Assembly: GCA_037954325.1 (NCBI GenBank)
Contig: JBBMNZ010000014.1
Span: 12,932,956-12,996,955, forward strand
Origin: Fistularia commersonii
Lineage: Eukaryota > Chordata > Actinopteri > Syngnathiformes > Fistulariidae
Direction: 5' to 3'
Length of the DNA: 64,000 nucleotides
The notes under the pieces were generated by a model that was given only the letters and a program-made list of their open reading frames with translations, did not search any database and had not been told where the DNA came from. Shown one piece after another: positions 1-12,900 of this stretch (its first letter is position 1; each line of letters begins with the position of its first letter). A program made the translations under genes and the position numbers.

Positions 1-235
1 ATCACAAACTCAGTGTCCTTCTACCAATATGTTCACTATCCTTTATATACAGTATGTCCAAACCCTCTCAGTCTGGTGTCTCTGACTTTATCTCCAAAAC
101 ATCTAACATGTGCTGACACCTTAATTGACTCATTCCTGATCCTTGGTACTTAAAATCCTCCACCATCTTTATCTCCCCGCCCTGTAGCCTCACCATTCCA
201 CTTGGGTCCATCTCATTCATACATATGTATTCAGT
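1..235 (-). mobile_element. RTE-type LINE fragment (3' coding region, antisense)
   Basis: This stretch matches, word for word in many places, the minus-strand RTE copy at 16190-16683: both share a phrase about three octamer blocks long ending in 'aaaacatctaacatgtgctg'. It therefore represents the C-terminal part of a LINE reverse-transcriptase ORF on the minus strand. It is interrupted and diverged. It sits in the vwa1 intron that follows the VWA exon. Confidence 0.7.
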
Positions 236-508
236 CTTGCTACCCGTTGCACCATGACCCTTTGAATCAGTAATAAAACCCCCATTATAATCTTTACAAT
301 TATTTGAACTATATTAATTAATTTTGATCAACATAATTTTCATTTTGTTATATATATTGCTAACAAAATGAAAATAACAACAATAATCATAATTCCTTTG
401 ATTATCATGATTATCTATGTAATCATAATTTGAATTACCACTCAATTTATTCTCTATAACAATAATAATAATAATAATAACGCCATTAGTCCTGCATTCC
501 AGACTCAC

Positions 509-3500
509 CGATGATGGCATCCCGTACGTCATCTGTGATGATACTCATATCATCGATGTCCACAAAGTACAGGTGGTTTTCAGCAGGGAGTGTCACCACT
601 TGCCTCAAAACCTGATAGTTGCCATGCCCAGTGGAGACCACCAGAACTGCCACACCCTCATCCGTCAGTTCAGCCATTGGCCCAACAACATCGCCTGGCT
701 TCACCCCATCTGTCAACCACACCAGCACCCTGGGGAGCCCAGGGCGGGTTCCTTCTGCGCCTCCTGGCCTCAGCACCCTCTCCTTTGCAATTCGTAGGGC
801 TTCCACAGTGTTGGTATCTCCTCTGAGGGGCTTTATCTTCTCCAAAGCCCCCTGGAGGCCGCTTTGAGTGCTATAGGTGTCAAAGCCAAACTCAACACGG
901 GGACGAGTGCCCACTTGCAGGAGTCCAACCCTCACCTGATCCTCCCCCAAGGAGAAGGGGCGGAGGAGCTCTGAGAGGAAGGTGAGCATGCGGGAGTGCT
1001 CATAGGAGGATACGCTTCCCGAGGAATCCACGAGGAAGAGGACGTCTCCCTCACAGCAGTTCAGCACTGTGGAAACAACCCGTCAATTGTCAGTATGAAA
1101 GTAAGCTTAGCAACTTCGTGTCAACTTACGACATCAATGCTCTTTAGTTCATTTAGACTCTCTTTTTCCAAAAGACCCCTTCAGTGTTTATACGCATTAT
1201 GCACAACACCATACTTGGTGAAATGGCCTTTCATTGGAAAAGTGTTCAGATCAAAGCAGCAGAATCGGAGGCAAGCAAGCAACAGCAAATTGCAGTTAGG
1301 ATAAGAAGAAATAAAAACAAACAGAGGAACTAAAAAATTAAGCTATCAGTATAATTAATTGGTGGCAGACGGATAAAAGGCCTTTACAACTGAGCCATTT
1401 GGGGACTTTCCCTTTTACAAATTTTATATATTTGAAAGAGAAGAATTGAAAGGCGGATGTCAATGGTGAGGGATAGAAGGGGAAAAATGGTAGCTGCTGG
1501 GTATTGAAAAGAAGAAGGTGGACTAGAGAAAAGAAAAGGCGTTACGGGGAGGGGGGCCACTGGCAGTTCCATGCCAGAGACGGAGAGGAATGTTGGACGG
1601 CCATATACAGAGCAGAAAAAGAAAGCAAGGCTTGTTGTGGCGGCACAAGAAAGAACACTATAAAGGAACATTTATAGTAGTTTCAGATTTTCAGATTGTG
1701 CACTCATCCGAACAGAGAAACACCCACTGTTGACTTAATTTCACACTACAAGGAGAAAATAAAAATAAACATATTATAGACAGATACAGAGTGAAAATCT
1801 GGACTCAGAGTGCCTCAGAAATATTCCAAGTGATTAATAGTTCTCTTGCTACGTCATCTCATATTCTGCCTTTTTCATATTTGAATGTTTAACACATTAG
1901 AGGAGGTGTTGAGAGCTCAAGGGACAGGGAGGCATGGAAACACACTCAAATCGAACATGTACACACACATGCAGACATGCACACTGGCCGCCTTCCTCTC
2001 CATCCCGACAGAATTCCTCACGTCTCTTTTATTGTTTGGACTTCAGATTGAGGGACGGGGGTAATTCTTTGCTGTGGCCACCTTGCCTTTACCTTTGTGC
2101 AGGTATGCCTTTATCTTAGAGCCAAAGTTGATGTCTAGAGATATTCTACTCACTGTTTATCTAAAGTGTCAGAGTTTTGCTGTATTATCACACAAGGGGT
2201 GAACTAGATTTATTGGTGCACGATTAGCTCTGCTGTGATGTGATGGTGGAAAAATGAAGCCTCACGTGGCCTCACTGAAACACTGCAGCCCACCCAATCT
2301 GTCCAGCACATGGTCGCGCACAAAACAAACACACAAAATTTGGATGCTGCATGTATCAATTCAATACAAATGACATTAACTTAACTGATACTTAATTTAT
2401 ACTGTTCAGAAGACCTGAGAAAAATTCCCGAGACAAAAAAATCAAACAGCTGGGATTTCCCCTTTACACAAACCCTGCAGTTTTCAATTCATGTAGGTTT
2501 TAAAAAACATTTGTCAGAAGTTGATGTTATAAATCAACTTGAAAAAGAAACGCATCCTCTTAATTCTAATCATATCTCAGCAGGTCGCCTGCTATCAGAG
2601 TTATTGAGTTAATGTTGGGCTATTTATTCATATATGTTAAGATATTGTTTCATGGTTTCTTTTTTAATCTTAAATACACAAATGTTTTTGCTTATTTGCT
2701 TGATTCCTCTGTCAATTAACCTGATTAATATCACAACAAGAAATGCCAACTGTGGATTATGAAGGAGTTGCCTAAAGTAAAGACAGTTAAAGACATTGAA
2801 AAATTCAGCAAGGAGTAAGTGAAAATTGACAATAAATTAAATTCAAGTAAACATCCACTGAACAAAAGTGTCAGCATTGTATTTTTAGAAACATTTTTTC
2901 TTAAATGGGGGCAAGGCTATTGATGAATTGATGATGAACAAACAGACCAAGATTATAAAAAACAAATACTGTATTTGAAATTAATGACCTTATATCAAGT
3001 TCAAAATAAACTCTTGATTAAATTAGATAAATAGTCTTATATTGAAGTATAGTTGAATTGCTAATAAATTGCTAATAAAAATATTTTTTAAGGCAAAAAA
3101 TATCCTATCAATATTTTTATCAATCTCTCGTTAACTTTTAGGTAATTTCGTTCCATTTTTCATACTCTTCATGTTTAGTATTAAATACTTTTTAAAAGGG
3201 TAATTGTTTTTACTCAAGTTCAACAATACTGCTCTAAATGTCATGGTACTTGAGGATAAATCTTATTGTGCCTTCTGGACTTGTTCCATTTCTTGAAAAT
3301 GTCATCCAAGAGGTTTCCAGAGGCTGCAACAGGATTTATCAGCAATATGTATAATAATGTCTCTTTTCAGTGGTACCATGAAGCTCTTTACTGCAATAGG
3401 ATGAGTAACAACAGGTGTGCTTGATACATTTTTTTTTAAAAAGCACAGTTACAGTAAGCTGAGGTGGTTCAACTCATCAAGTTCCTATTAATGGACATAG

Positions 3501-4857
3501 CAAAGTGACAGCCCGTCTCTCACCACTGGTGTGTTCACACATTCCCTGGCTACTTAAGCTCAGTGTCACTCCAAGATTGGCCTCTCTGAACTTTATGCAT
3601 CCATCATTTCACAGGGGATACAAGAATTGTTTGTTTTTAACTGGTAAAATAATAATAGTAAAAAAAACACTCTGACGCTGTTATATCGATTCAGTATGAC
3701 TGGAAAGTAGCAGAGGGAATCGTAGACCTGCTGCAGATGATTAGTTAGATCTGACGAACAATAAACTGGTAATTCCTTGTGGCAAGCCGCCTCAACTTAG
3801 ACAAGCCCCCAATGACAGCAAATATATACGGAAAACTCCCCACAGTCAATTAGAACTGAAGATGCATCTCAAAGTAGAGCTGAAATGTCTTCAAAGGAAG
3901 AGATCCAGTTGGCAAAATAAGATTTTGACAAGGATTAACCATGATCTAGATGACTGGGAATCTCTATAGACAACCTGGGAACAGGGGTGGGCAAACTACG
4001 GCCTGTGGGCCACATTAGGCCCTTTGGTCTTTTTAATCTGGCCCGCAAAAGATTGGTTCAGAATTCATACTTGAGGTGAATGATTGGATCGATGAATGTG
4101 GGAGCTCAAACAGGAGATTATTTCATTTTTGGAGCTACTTGAGAATTTTCCTGAGCTGAACGACACAGATTGGCTTTGTGATTTAGCCTTTACTGTGGAC
4201 ATACTGACACATATGAATGAGCTGGACGTGAAGCTAAAAAGGGAAAAAACGGTTTGTGCATGAAATGCGCTGGTTTTATTTTCAAAGCAAATGTCAGATG
4301 AGTCTAATTTGTACTGTTAACAAATGCGTTTTTAAATATGTATTGTATCTTGTGCTGACCTGGCACGTCTGTCAAATTTTAAAAGTCAAAACGGCCGCTG
4401 CCCCAAAAAGTTTGTCCACCCCTGACCAAGAAATTAATTTTAACATATTGAATGGGAGCACCCTGGCCAGGCTACCTCAACCTGGAAACATGCCATTTCA
4501 CCAGTTCACTGCGAACAGAAGTGTGTCATCCACCCCACCCTCCTCAATCCTACAGGGCATCAATTTCCAGCAGTTCAGATTATTAATCACGGCGTTTATC
4601 ATGACTTCACTGACTCATTGGGGAAAAGTTTCCATGGATCTCCATGATCGTCCCATTCTTTATTGTTTGCTTGTGTGTTTGGGCTGTAATTACTTCTAAA
4701 GTAAGATCTGCGAGGTCTTCTTTAAGACATTAAACGGCTGTTTAATGTTGTAAAGGCATGTCGTAGAGGTCTCACCTCCCTCAGGTGCGGGATTCTGTGT
4801 GGTCGTGAATCCCGGGTGCAGAAACAGTAGCATCCATATCCACATGTGGCTCTCCAT
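509..4857 (-). CDS. vwa1: von Willebrand factor A domain-containing protein 1 (WARP), 5' part
   Basis: Two coding exons are visible. Exon 1 (4857-4776) starts at ATG 4857 and encodes a signal peptide with a hydrophobic core rich in W, M, L and F. Exon 2 (1066-509) is joined at phase 1 (GAG|gtgaga donor, ttccacag acceptor) and encodes a VWA domain. The domain carries the MIDAS motif DSSGS at about residues 41-45, the LRGDTNT segment and the WLTDG loop. Exon 2 ends with a phase-1 donor (ATCG|gtgagt at 508), the usual phase before FN3 exons. VWA1/WARP is a secreted matrix protein of cartilage and basement membranes with one VWA and two FN3 domains; the FN3 part should lie beyond position 1. Only 213 codons are present here. 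The single VWA domain directly after the signal peptide argues against a collagen or matrilin. Confidence 0.9.
1067..4775 (-). other. vwa1 intron 1
   Basis: Long AT-rich intron between the signal-peptide exon and the VWA exon. I see no exon in it. Apart from a hAT remnant at 3982-4424 it holds only low-complexity AT-rich sequence. Confidence 0.75.
3982..4424 (+). mobile_element. hAT-type DNA transposon remnant with terminal inverted repeats
   Basis: The element begins CAGGGGTGGGCAAACT, and its right end read in reverse is CAGGGGTGGACAAACT, giving 16-bp inverted termini with one mismatch. Internally, in the plus strand around 4105-4240, a broken frame carries residues like FPELNDTDWLCDLAF and a following ILTHMNELDVKL, typical of hAT/ZBED-like transposases. 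A clear 8-bp target duplication is not preserved (flanks end in GGGAA and AAGAA). It is 443 bp, a deletion derivative inside vwa1 intron 1. Confidence 0.75.
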
Positions 4858-5029
4858 CACTGATCAGTGGTTCAGTCAAAACAACAAAAACTGTGGAGTC
4901 TTCAGTCGATCATACGTCCACCTCAGGAGGAGGAGCGTTCCCTCTTTGCAAGTTAAATAATAATTCACATCCAGTCCGTTTTCTTTCTTTAAGCTTACTT
5001 CGTTTCAATTTTTTCCTCTTTCGCCCACT

Positions 5030-5300
5030 GACCGCAAAACCGGAGAGTCTCCCTGCTACACTGAGCCAAATCGAAGTCCGTGTGCGCAGCCCGGGCGCTC
5101 CCAGTACACGCCAATGCGCCCGCGGAACGAGCGTCAAGTGAACATACCTTATACAGCAGTGGCTCTTTCAAAATAAAAGCTCGGATCTCCCGAAAGGTCA
5201 TTGTCGATCGCTTATCGAAACTCACACGCACAGAAAGATCGAAACGGGGTGCCAAATCACCGCGCCGCTGTGCCATCCCGGTGCGCATTTTTACGCACCC
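5030..5300 (-). promoter_or_regulatory. CpG-rich region upstream of vwa1 (probable promoter)
   Basis: GC- and CpG-dense sequence in otherwise AT-rich DNA, 170-440 bp upstream of the vwa1 start codon. No splice sites link it to a coding exon. A promoter or 5' leader role is inferred from composition and position only. Confidence 0.4.
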
Positions 5301-5479
5301 AATTCATGCCCAGTATTCCAACAGGAAGAACTGTTTGATAAAATTCATATCATCTCTCACTCTCTCAACCATTCACGCCTTCATTTTGTCATTTATCCCG
5401 ATGAACAATATAGAATCTTAAATAGTTCTTCCTTGGGAGAGAACACTATAGTACACATATCATATTATGGACTCAGAGT

Positions 5480-5525
5480 GGAAACCGGAGGAAAACCATG
5501 TATCCATGGTTTTCCTCCGGTTTCC
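5480..5525. repeat. Perfect 21-bp inverted repeat with 4-nt loop
   Basis: Left arm 5480-5500 and right arm 5505-5525 are exact reverse complements, separated by TATC. The right arm continues into a common fish dispersed repeat (…cctccggtttccttccacggtccaaa…), so the left arm looks like a fold-back copy of that repeat. Confidence 0.9.
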
Positions 5526-5585
5526 TTCCACGGTCCAAATACATGCAGGAGGTCAATTGGAAAAACATTGGGAAAATTGCCCCAT

Positions 5586-5744
5586 GTGAGTAAGTAAGTG
5601 AGTGAGTGAGTGAGTGAGTGAGTGAGTGAGTGAGTGAGTGAGTGAGTGAGTGAGTGAGTGAGTGAGTGAATGAGTGAGTGAGTGAATGAGTGAGTGAGTG
5701 AGTGAGTGAGTGAGTGAGTGAGTGAGTGAGTGAGTGAGTGAGTG
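5586..5744. repeat. (GAGT)n tetranucleotide microsatellite
   Basis: About 160 bp of nearly pure GAGT repeats with a few GAAT/AAGT variants. It lies where the dispersed fish repeat normally has a short 'gtgagtgtgag' stretch, so it is probably an expansion of that stretch. The serine/leucine/threonine-rich open frame on the minus strand is an artefact. Confidence 0.95.
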
Positions 5745-6004
5745 TTGTCTGTCGGTATTTTTTTTTCTCTTCATCCTTATCCTTGATGTTGTTGCTGTTG
5801 TTCTATTGTTGTTCTCTTGGTTGTCTATTTATATGTGAATGTCTTTTCCTTTTCCTATTTGCCTTCAAATTGTCTGTCTATTTATTTATCTTCCTTTTTA
5901 TATTCATATTTATTGAGACTTGTAACTGCTATGCTGCTGTAACAAAAGAATTTCCCCTATGGGTATCAATAGTTTATCTTATCTCATCTGATCATATCAT
6001 ATGT

Positions 6005-6148
6005 GGCCCTGCAATTGACTGGCGACCAGTCCAGGGTGTACCCTGCCTTTTGCCCGATGACAGCAGGCTATATATTATATTGTATTATATTATATTATAT
6101 TATATTATATTATATTATATTATATTATATTATATTATATTATATTAT
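6005..6148. repeat. Dispersed-repeat fragment followed by (TATAT)n microsatellite
   Basis: Positions 6005-6068 read 'ggccctgcaattgactggcgaccag' and onward, the tail of a fish dispersed repeat whose front half is at 5505-5585. About 80 bp of the pentanucleotide TATAT/ATATT follows. Confidence 0.85.
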
Positions 6149-8709
6149 GTAATTATTTATATACAAAATACAATTATATTTATTGTAGGATTGTATTTTT
6201 AAGCATTTTAGTAGGTTTTCTTATTAAAGCGGTGATAAAGTTGTGAAATGTTTTTTCCTTGAAATCATCTACCAAAATAAACCCAAAAACACAATAGATT
6301 ATTTTTTTTAATTTTTTTTTTAACTGTATGGTATTCAGAATAATGCACTTTTAATGATATGATTATTTTAGGTTGGTCATAATAATAAAACAATAGAATT
6401 TATTTAAAATATACTTAATCCAATACAAACAATGTATTGATCACAGTTCAACAGTTTACTTTTATTGCATTCCTGCATCATGATGTCATAGTTGCTACAC
6501 ACTGACACATAGCTCTAATCAAGCAAAACGAAGGTCAATGTGATATAAAAGAAAGGAGCAGACAAAGCAATTTGGGCTGGTCTCCAAGTGATAAAGCGCA
6601 ACACTGCATTTATTTTGATGGTCATTCTGCCTCGATTTCCCCCTCCTGACTTATGTTGAGCTTTACATTTATTACTGTCAGTTTACTCCTCCCTTTCCTC
6701 TCCTGTCTCCCAGAAACTCAGAATAGTAAATAGATCTATGTTAACCATCCAGGCATCAGCCCTTTGGATACGAGCCAAAAATGTTTGCCCATTAGTATGT
6801 AGTACCACTCTAAAACTTGTTGTCATTTTCTTTCCACTACACCACAAGATTTTCTGTTAAAATAACTTGCTTGGCAATGCTTGGATACGTTTCTTTGAAA
6901 ATTCTACAGATATTGCAAGTCACATACTTTATATCCACTGTTATGGAAACATGGAACAACTGGGAGTTTGAGCTACTCCAAAGATTAAAGAACCTCTGGC
7001 ACATACAGCGGGACCACAAATATTTTCAGCATTTAACTCACTGGGAGTGCATCTTTGAAATTATACAGCACACGGTTGTCCAGGGAGAAGCTTGACAGTT
7101 TTGCATGTAAACTATTCTTGTGGTTCAACCACTCAGTTTTTTGCTGTTTTTTTTATGTGAAGCAAGTTTGTGTGTGGAAAGTGAAGTGAGTGGACAGTTT
7201 GGGGTTGAACTGAATTGTACAACACCTACTTTATGATTCAGCGCGAAGACTATTGACACTGTGTCTGTTTTTGTCTGTTTGTGTGCAGCTGAAACCAGAG
7301 GGGGGGGGGGGGGGAATAAATGGATGGAAGAGGATGACGGAATTCAAGTGGGATTGAACAAAGGTCTGGATTACTCCATGACACAACATATTCAAATACT
7401 TTTATTGTTCCATTGCAGCTCAGACATTAAACATACCCTCCCTTCTACACACCTAGTAACTAAACACTGACATTTCAGTATAGTCAATGGTTGCTATCTC
7501 TCAGACTTACAATATGTTTAGCTGTAATACGACAAAACTGACTGAACCTAAAATCATGTGAAAATAGCACATGACTTTGTCTTTGATTTGTGAATCATAC
7601 TTTCTTCATTCAACACACAACACTAATAACAACTTTAGCAGCCAAGAAAATATAATTCTATGTCTGGCTACTGAAATTCGTAATCTTTCTCTATCTTTGG
7701 CCCCTCTGCTAGAATAGAGTTTTAAACAGCTGGCAAGCGATCTTTTCTGGGACATCATGATTCATTTACACCCTGCCGCTACTGCATGCAACATGCTGCA
7801 TTAATTTCTCTGTGGTTTTATGTGCTTCCCCTTCCAGGGCTGTGCACGTTCTAACATGCACATTTACAGCCCAGTGTTAATTGTGCTGTTTGGATATTAC
7901 AAGACACAGGAGTTCTCTTCCTGTATTTTTTTTTTACAGTACTGTCATTAAGCAATTAATCAAGGGATATATGCTGCAAACTCCTATCTGGTGTTTGCAT
8001 GCAAAACTAGTGTTTGCATGAGTCACATAAACAACAGAGCAGGTACGTGCAGAGAGTATGCTGTGAATGCATATACTTTGGGCATTTGTCAAGCAATGTA
8101 CTGGCTGTACAATAACAGAGCACGTGCAGCTGGCTGACTGACCTGTGTTAAGCAAACGATCTTGTGTGTGCATGAGTTTGTGTTCTATATATCCTCAGTC
8201 ACTGCTGGGATTTTTCCACAGACTGTCAGAATATGGAATACAACCAGTGATCTGTTCTGCTCTTCTTTTTTTAAATACAGTCATAGTGAAATGACACCTG
8301 AAAGCACTTTAAGAGAAAAAAAAAACACTGAATTTTACCCTTCTCCTTGGATTTTGGCCAGGCAGAACAGAAATGGAGAAAAAGGGAAGGAGAGGGTTGG
8401 AAAAAAAATATGTAATTGGTGCGCTGGAAGTATTTACACCATTTATGGTTCATATCACCATTTAGGGTGTGATAACAGGAAAACAGCACATCCTCTGGGA
8501 CAGGGTTGATTTCTGAATCACAGTCTCCAACATTGGCTCTCATCCGCTTTCTGCAACTTTGGCCCATAAGAGAAGCCTTGTAATTATCCAATAAAGGTTT
8601 GGCTTCATAGTATCAGGCTACAAAGAAATGCCACTCACAGTCTAAAGCAAATTCCACAGATCTATATTTGTCAATGTTTTTTTTGTTTTCTCCTCCACCC
8701 TATGGTGTA

Positions 8710-8765
8710 TTTTGTTTTGTTTTGTTTTGTTTTGTTTTGTTTTGTTTTGTTTTGTTTTGTTTTGT
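8710..8765. repeat. (TTTTG)n microsatellite
   Basis: Eleven uninterrupted TTTTG units. It generates long artefactual frames on both strands (Phe/Val/Leu/Cys on plus, Lys/Gln/Asn/Thr on minus). Confidence 0.95.
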
Positions 8766-9589
8766 GTTCCTGCACAGATTTTTGTATTATACAAATATAT
8801 GCTGCCTCTTTCATAAAAAAAAGGCCCCAAACTACTTCAAAACATGGAGAAAAAACATGGAGAAAACCTCTAGGAGAGGCCTGATGCCACAGAAAATTAT
8901 TTCGCAATATTTATTTTGAAACAAAGACAAAGACCTCAAACAGAGTGTAAAGCAAAGTCTGCCCCTTGCCCCCTGTGAAGTGGATTTCAACACAAAACAC
9001 TGAAAAAAAACCTTAAAGTAAAAATAGAGGTAGGGGTTTCCCATCCCTTGGATGAGCGGACAACCAGAAACACAAAAATGTCCACTGCCTTCCTGTGAAG
9101 CACTGACCCCTCCAAGCCTGCGTCAGCGATACTTTCCTGCCTCCACTGAGCATCCTGTGTTTCTACATTGGGAATCATCTGTTAAGGTGTTTGTATAAGG
9201 GCATTTCCGAAGCTATTAACTTTTTTAGCATTCTGTTTTGTTCAAAGACAAAGACAATGCTTCACTGTGGAGCTTAACATTAGTTGTGGGAATTTCAGAG
9301 TAAAATTAAACTTCTGTTTATGATACATCCACTATGGACATTTGTATTATTGGTGCATGAATAAGAAGCTTGAATAGCAAAGTCCACTTAACAGAAGGCA
9401 AAAGCCTGCTGTTGTCATCCAAGATAAACGAAATACACAACCACTTGGAGTACAATGATTTTTGTAGTGTAAAAACAGGATAGTGACATGTCTAAACAAA
9501 ATGAATGTCCTGGTTAAGTTAAGGCACAAGATTGCTGTGGTTTGAATGTTTTTTTTTCCTTCTTAACTTGGTGTTGGTGAAGAAGGAGC

Positions 9590-9965
9590 TGAGCTAAAAG
9601 GCGAGGCTCTCAATTTACCAGTCGATCTACATTCCTAACCTCACCTATGGTCATGAACTATGGGTCGTGACTGAAAGAACAAGGTCACAGATCCAAGCGG
9701 CTGTCTGTGAGAGAGGGTGAGGAGCTTGGCCATCCGGGAGTAGAGCCATCAGAGTAGAGTCACTGCTCTTCCACGTGGAGTGGAGTAAGATGAGGTGGCT
9801 CGGACATTTGGTCATGATGTCTCCTTGATGCCTCCCTGATCAGGTATTCCGGGCTTGGAGAAGGCCCCAGGGGAGACCCAGGAATCGCTGGGGAGACTAT
9901 GTTTCTAGGCTGTCCCAGGAAAGCCTCTGGATCCCCCTGGAAAAGCTGGATCCCCCTGCTGCCCC
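9590..9965 (+). mobile_element. L2/Maui-like LINE 3' fragment
   Basis: Collinear with the 3' part of the LINE at 31860-32230: shared runs include 'gctctcaatttac', 'cctatggtca', 'gaggtggct' and 'gagactatgt'. The element is 5'-truncated and its reading frame is broken. The final ATGG tail seen in the other copy is missing. Confidence 0.75.
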
Positions 9966-12900
9966 TTTATTTTAGACTTCATTGTTTTGTTATGTTGCCC
10001 TCAGTTGAGGTGGTTGAGTGGACGTCCCACCAATTGGAAGGTTGTTGGTGTGATTGCCGACTCCTCCTGTATGCAACCTCACTGCCAGTAGTGTGTTAGT
10101 GTGTCTGTATGAATACAAACTAATATAAAGTGCTTTGAAACTGCAAGATTTGAAAGCTCGAAATAAGTTGAAACTATTTACAGTTCAACCTACACACAGT
10201 GTGTGGCATAATGTGTTTCATCATATTTCCGTTGCACTGTGCTGAGTTACATTACCTTATCATATCATGTCACTTTCATTGGTTTCAATAATAAGACATT
10301 ACTTTAAATTTTATATATCACGTCACATTATGTCAGATTAGTGATATCATGTTAGAACAAAAAATGTTTTATCACAAGGTTGCAAGTGTGAAATGTTGCA
10401 GTTAGAAATGGTGATGAATTACTTGCTCTTGTAATGAATTTGTTTGATCTGCTCTCTACTCAAGCCCTCCTCCTTATGTTAATTGTTGCTTAATTTATAG
10501 ATTATCTGCTTTTTTTTTTTTTGGCTTGTCCTCATTATGATTGTCTGGGAGCATTCGAACTGCAGAGCGTAGTCCTATTGAAATAAAAGCTTGCAACTAC
10601 AACAACAATCCAATGAGTTGATATCTCAACCTGCGGTTCTGCTTCAGCAGAATGCTTTCCTTGCCCCACAACACTGCTGATATCTTCATGTGTTCCCAAA
10701 TATCAACACTCAGAAGAATACTGAACATGAGGGGAATACTCAATCAGCATGTCTTTTCCTAAACAAGTATGACAAGTTGTATTAAACACTGGAAGACCGG
10801 CCAGTTTGAGGCGGGACCGAGGTTTCATAGAATAGATTAGACTGTTTATTTAAGTTTTAAAAAGAATAAACCAAGTCTGTTGTCTTGGAATAAAAGTGGG
10901 TGCAGCTTGCAGCATTCCACTAATTTGAACATCTGTCTTGCAATAATCAACATAAAGTCCCCTCAATGGTGAGGCCAAAACCCACTACAATTTTCCACAG
11001 TCAAATGTTACAGATTGGCTCTGCCAAGCTGAGATGATGGAGGTTCTTTCAATTGCTGGCAAGGATCCGATAGGGGGTGGAGGGGTAGGGGGTCCTACCC
11101 AGACAATGGCCTTATTGTGTTGAGTAGAAGGGGCACATTTATAGATAGTGGGTAAATGTACAAATAGTATTGGCTCGGTCCAAAAAGTGGGATGGATAAA
11201 CTTTGAAATGATGCATTATTGACAGACTTGAGGATATCAGAGACACCCTTCTAGCTGAAGAGTTTCAGCATTTACGAAGATACCATCTGACAGAGCATTT
11301 TATGGGCCATTACAGAAGCAAATGTGGGGTCTGATCCCCGTTTATTTCAAAGTCTTCTGGAAATGTTATGTTAGTCTCTGCCAAAAATCTCAAAACAGAA
11401 AACGTAATGTCAAAGAATCCATATCCATGGATTTCTTATTCTTGTGTATCAATATAAAAAAGGAGATTCCATTTACAACCGCAATGTGCCCCCGCATGCT
11501 CCTTTGCCCTGTATAAAATGTACGAAATGAAGGACTAAGAACGCCCAAAAGCACAAACTGCTCACTAAACCCTAGAAATACTGAAGTCCCACTTATTCAG
11601 AAACCACATGAGAAAGGTCAGTGGTGATGAGTCATCCAGTCAGTTCTCCGAGCACTGGCTGCTTGTGGGAAGGCAACAGTAATTTAACACACATGCAAAC
11701 ACCCCCCCCACACACACACACGCACATAATTTCTCGCACAGTACTGAGTACTGAGGTGAGTTTGTGGTGAAGTCATAAAAACTTTGATAAATCCTCCCTC
11801 CATCTTTTATTACATTCATTCAGCCTCTTCTTTTTATATTTTCTTGGCAATCACCGGCCAGTCCTGTGTTTTCCAGTGTCACTGCCCTTTTTCCATTCAG
11901 CTGGTGATTTTTAGTGTTTTGGCTACATCGGAGTACAGCTGGTTTGTCCATTCTCTTGTCTCTTGGTGATCGTGCTCCCTTCATCCTACACCCACCTTCT
12001 CAGTGTTCCCAGCTGCCTTCTACCCTTAGTATCACATCTGCATTATCCAAACACATGGACATAGATACACACACAAGCCCTCACATGCACACTATGAGAG
12101 GTGCACACACATGCATGGAATAAATAGCCACAGAGGCAATATATACAGACTATAGAGGTAGCTGAAGTCACTTTTGTGGTATGTCTGTAGGATTGAAGAA
12201 GCAGGGATGTCTTATAATTACATTGCAATGGAATTTGTTGAGGCAAGTTTAGGTGGGACAAGACCTGGCAGCTTATCAGAGCCATCCACCTACTCACTCT
12301 AAGGGAGTGTTCAAAGAAGAGTTGAGTATTGTCAAGAAATGAAAGCTCAAATGGCCAAATCTCTCAACTTAGTCAAATCCAATGCTTGACCTTCCTTGTC
12401 AGGAGGAGCAGGAAGTTTAAAAGTCTGCAGTGAAATGTTTATTTGACATTCCACCAGGTGTGATGAAACCACCTGCTCTTCATGACAGAAAGATGACGAC
12501 CTTCCTGTCCATCCCATCCAGTCTGTCTACACTATCACTTGTCATTCCCATCCTTTGCCACACCACTTAAGTTTTCACCTTTCACTTCCTGGCATGCGCA
12601 GCACTTATGCAGTTTTACCCCATCTATATTATCGGCTTCCGACTTCCTGTGTACTTCTTTTTCTATGTACACATACATCCTGCAAAGTGCCCCAAAGGTC
12701 ATAGAGCGCAGACTGGTGCGGTTTTACTCAACTCCGCTCCTGTCAGTTGTCAAGTTGATATATAGGAGAAGAAGCTCGTCATTGTCTGCTCGCGATATGG
12801 CAAAGGGGTGAAGGGGCTGAGGTGTTGTGTTTGAACTTGCCTGCTTAAAACCCTGCCTGTCTGCCTGTCTGTTTTTCAATGAGTAATCCATTGTTATGTT

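Noticed and set aside
5553..5774. Open frame of repeated His-Ser-Leu-Thr on the minus strand
   Set aside because: It is only the translation of the (GAGT)n microsatellite.
8642..8919. Frames rich in Lys-Gln-Asn-Lys-Thr or Phe-Val-Leu
   Set aside because: They come from the (TTTTG)n microsatellite in both directions.
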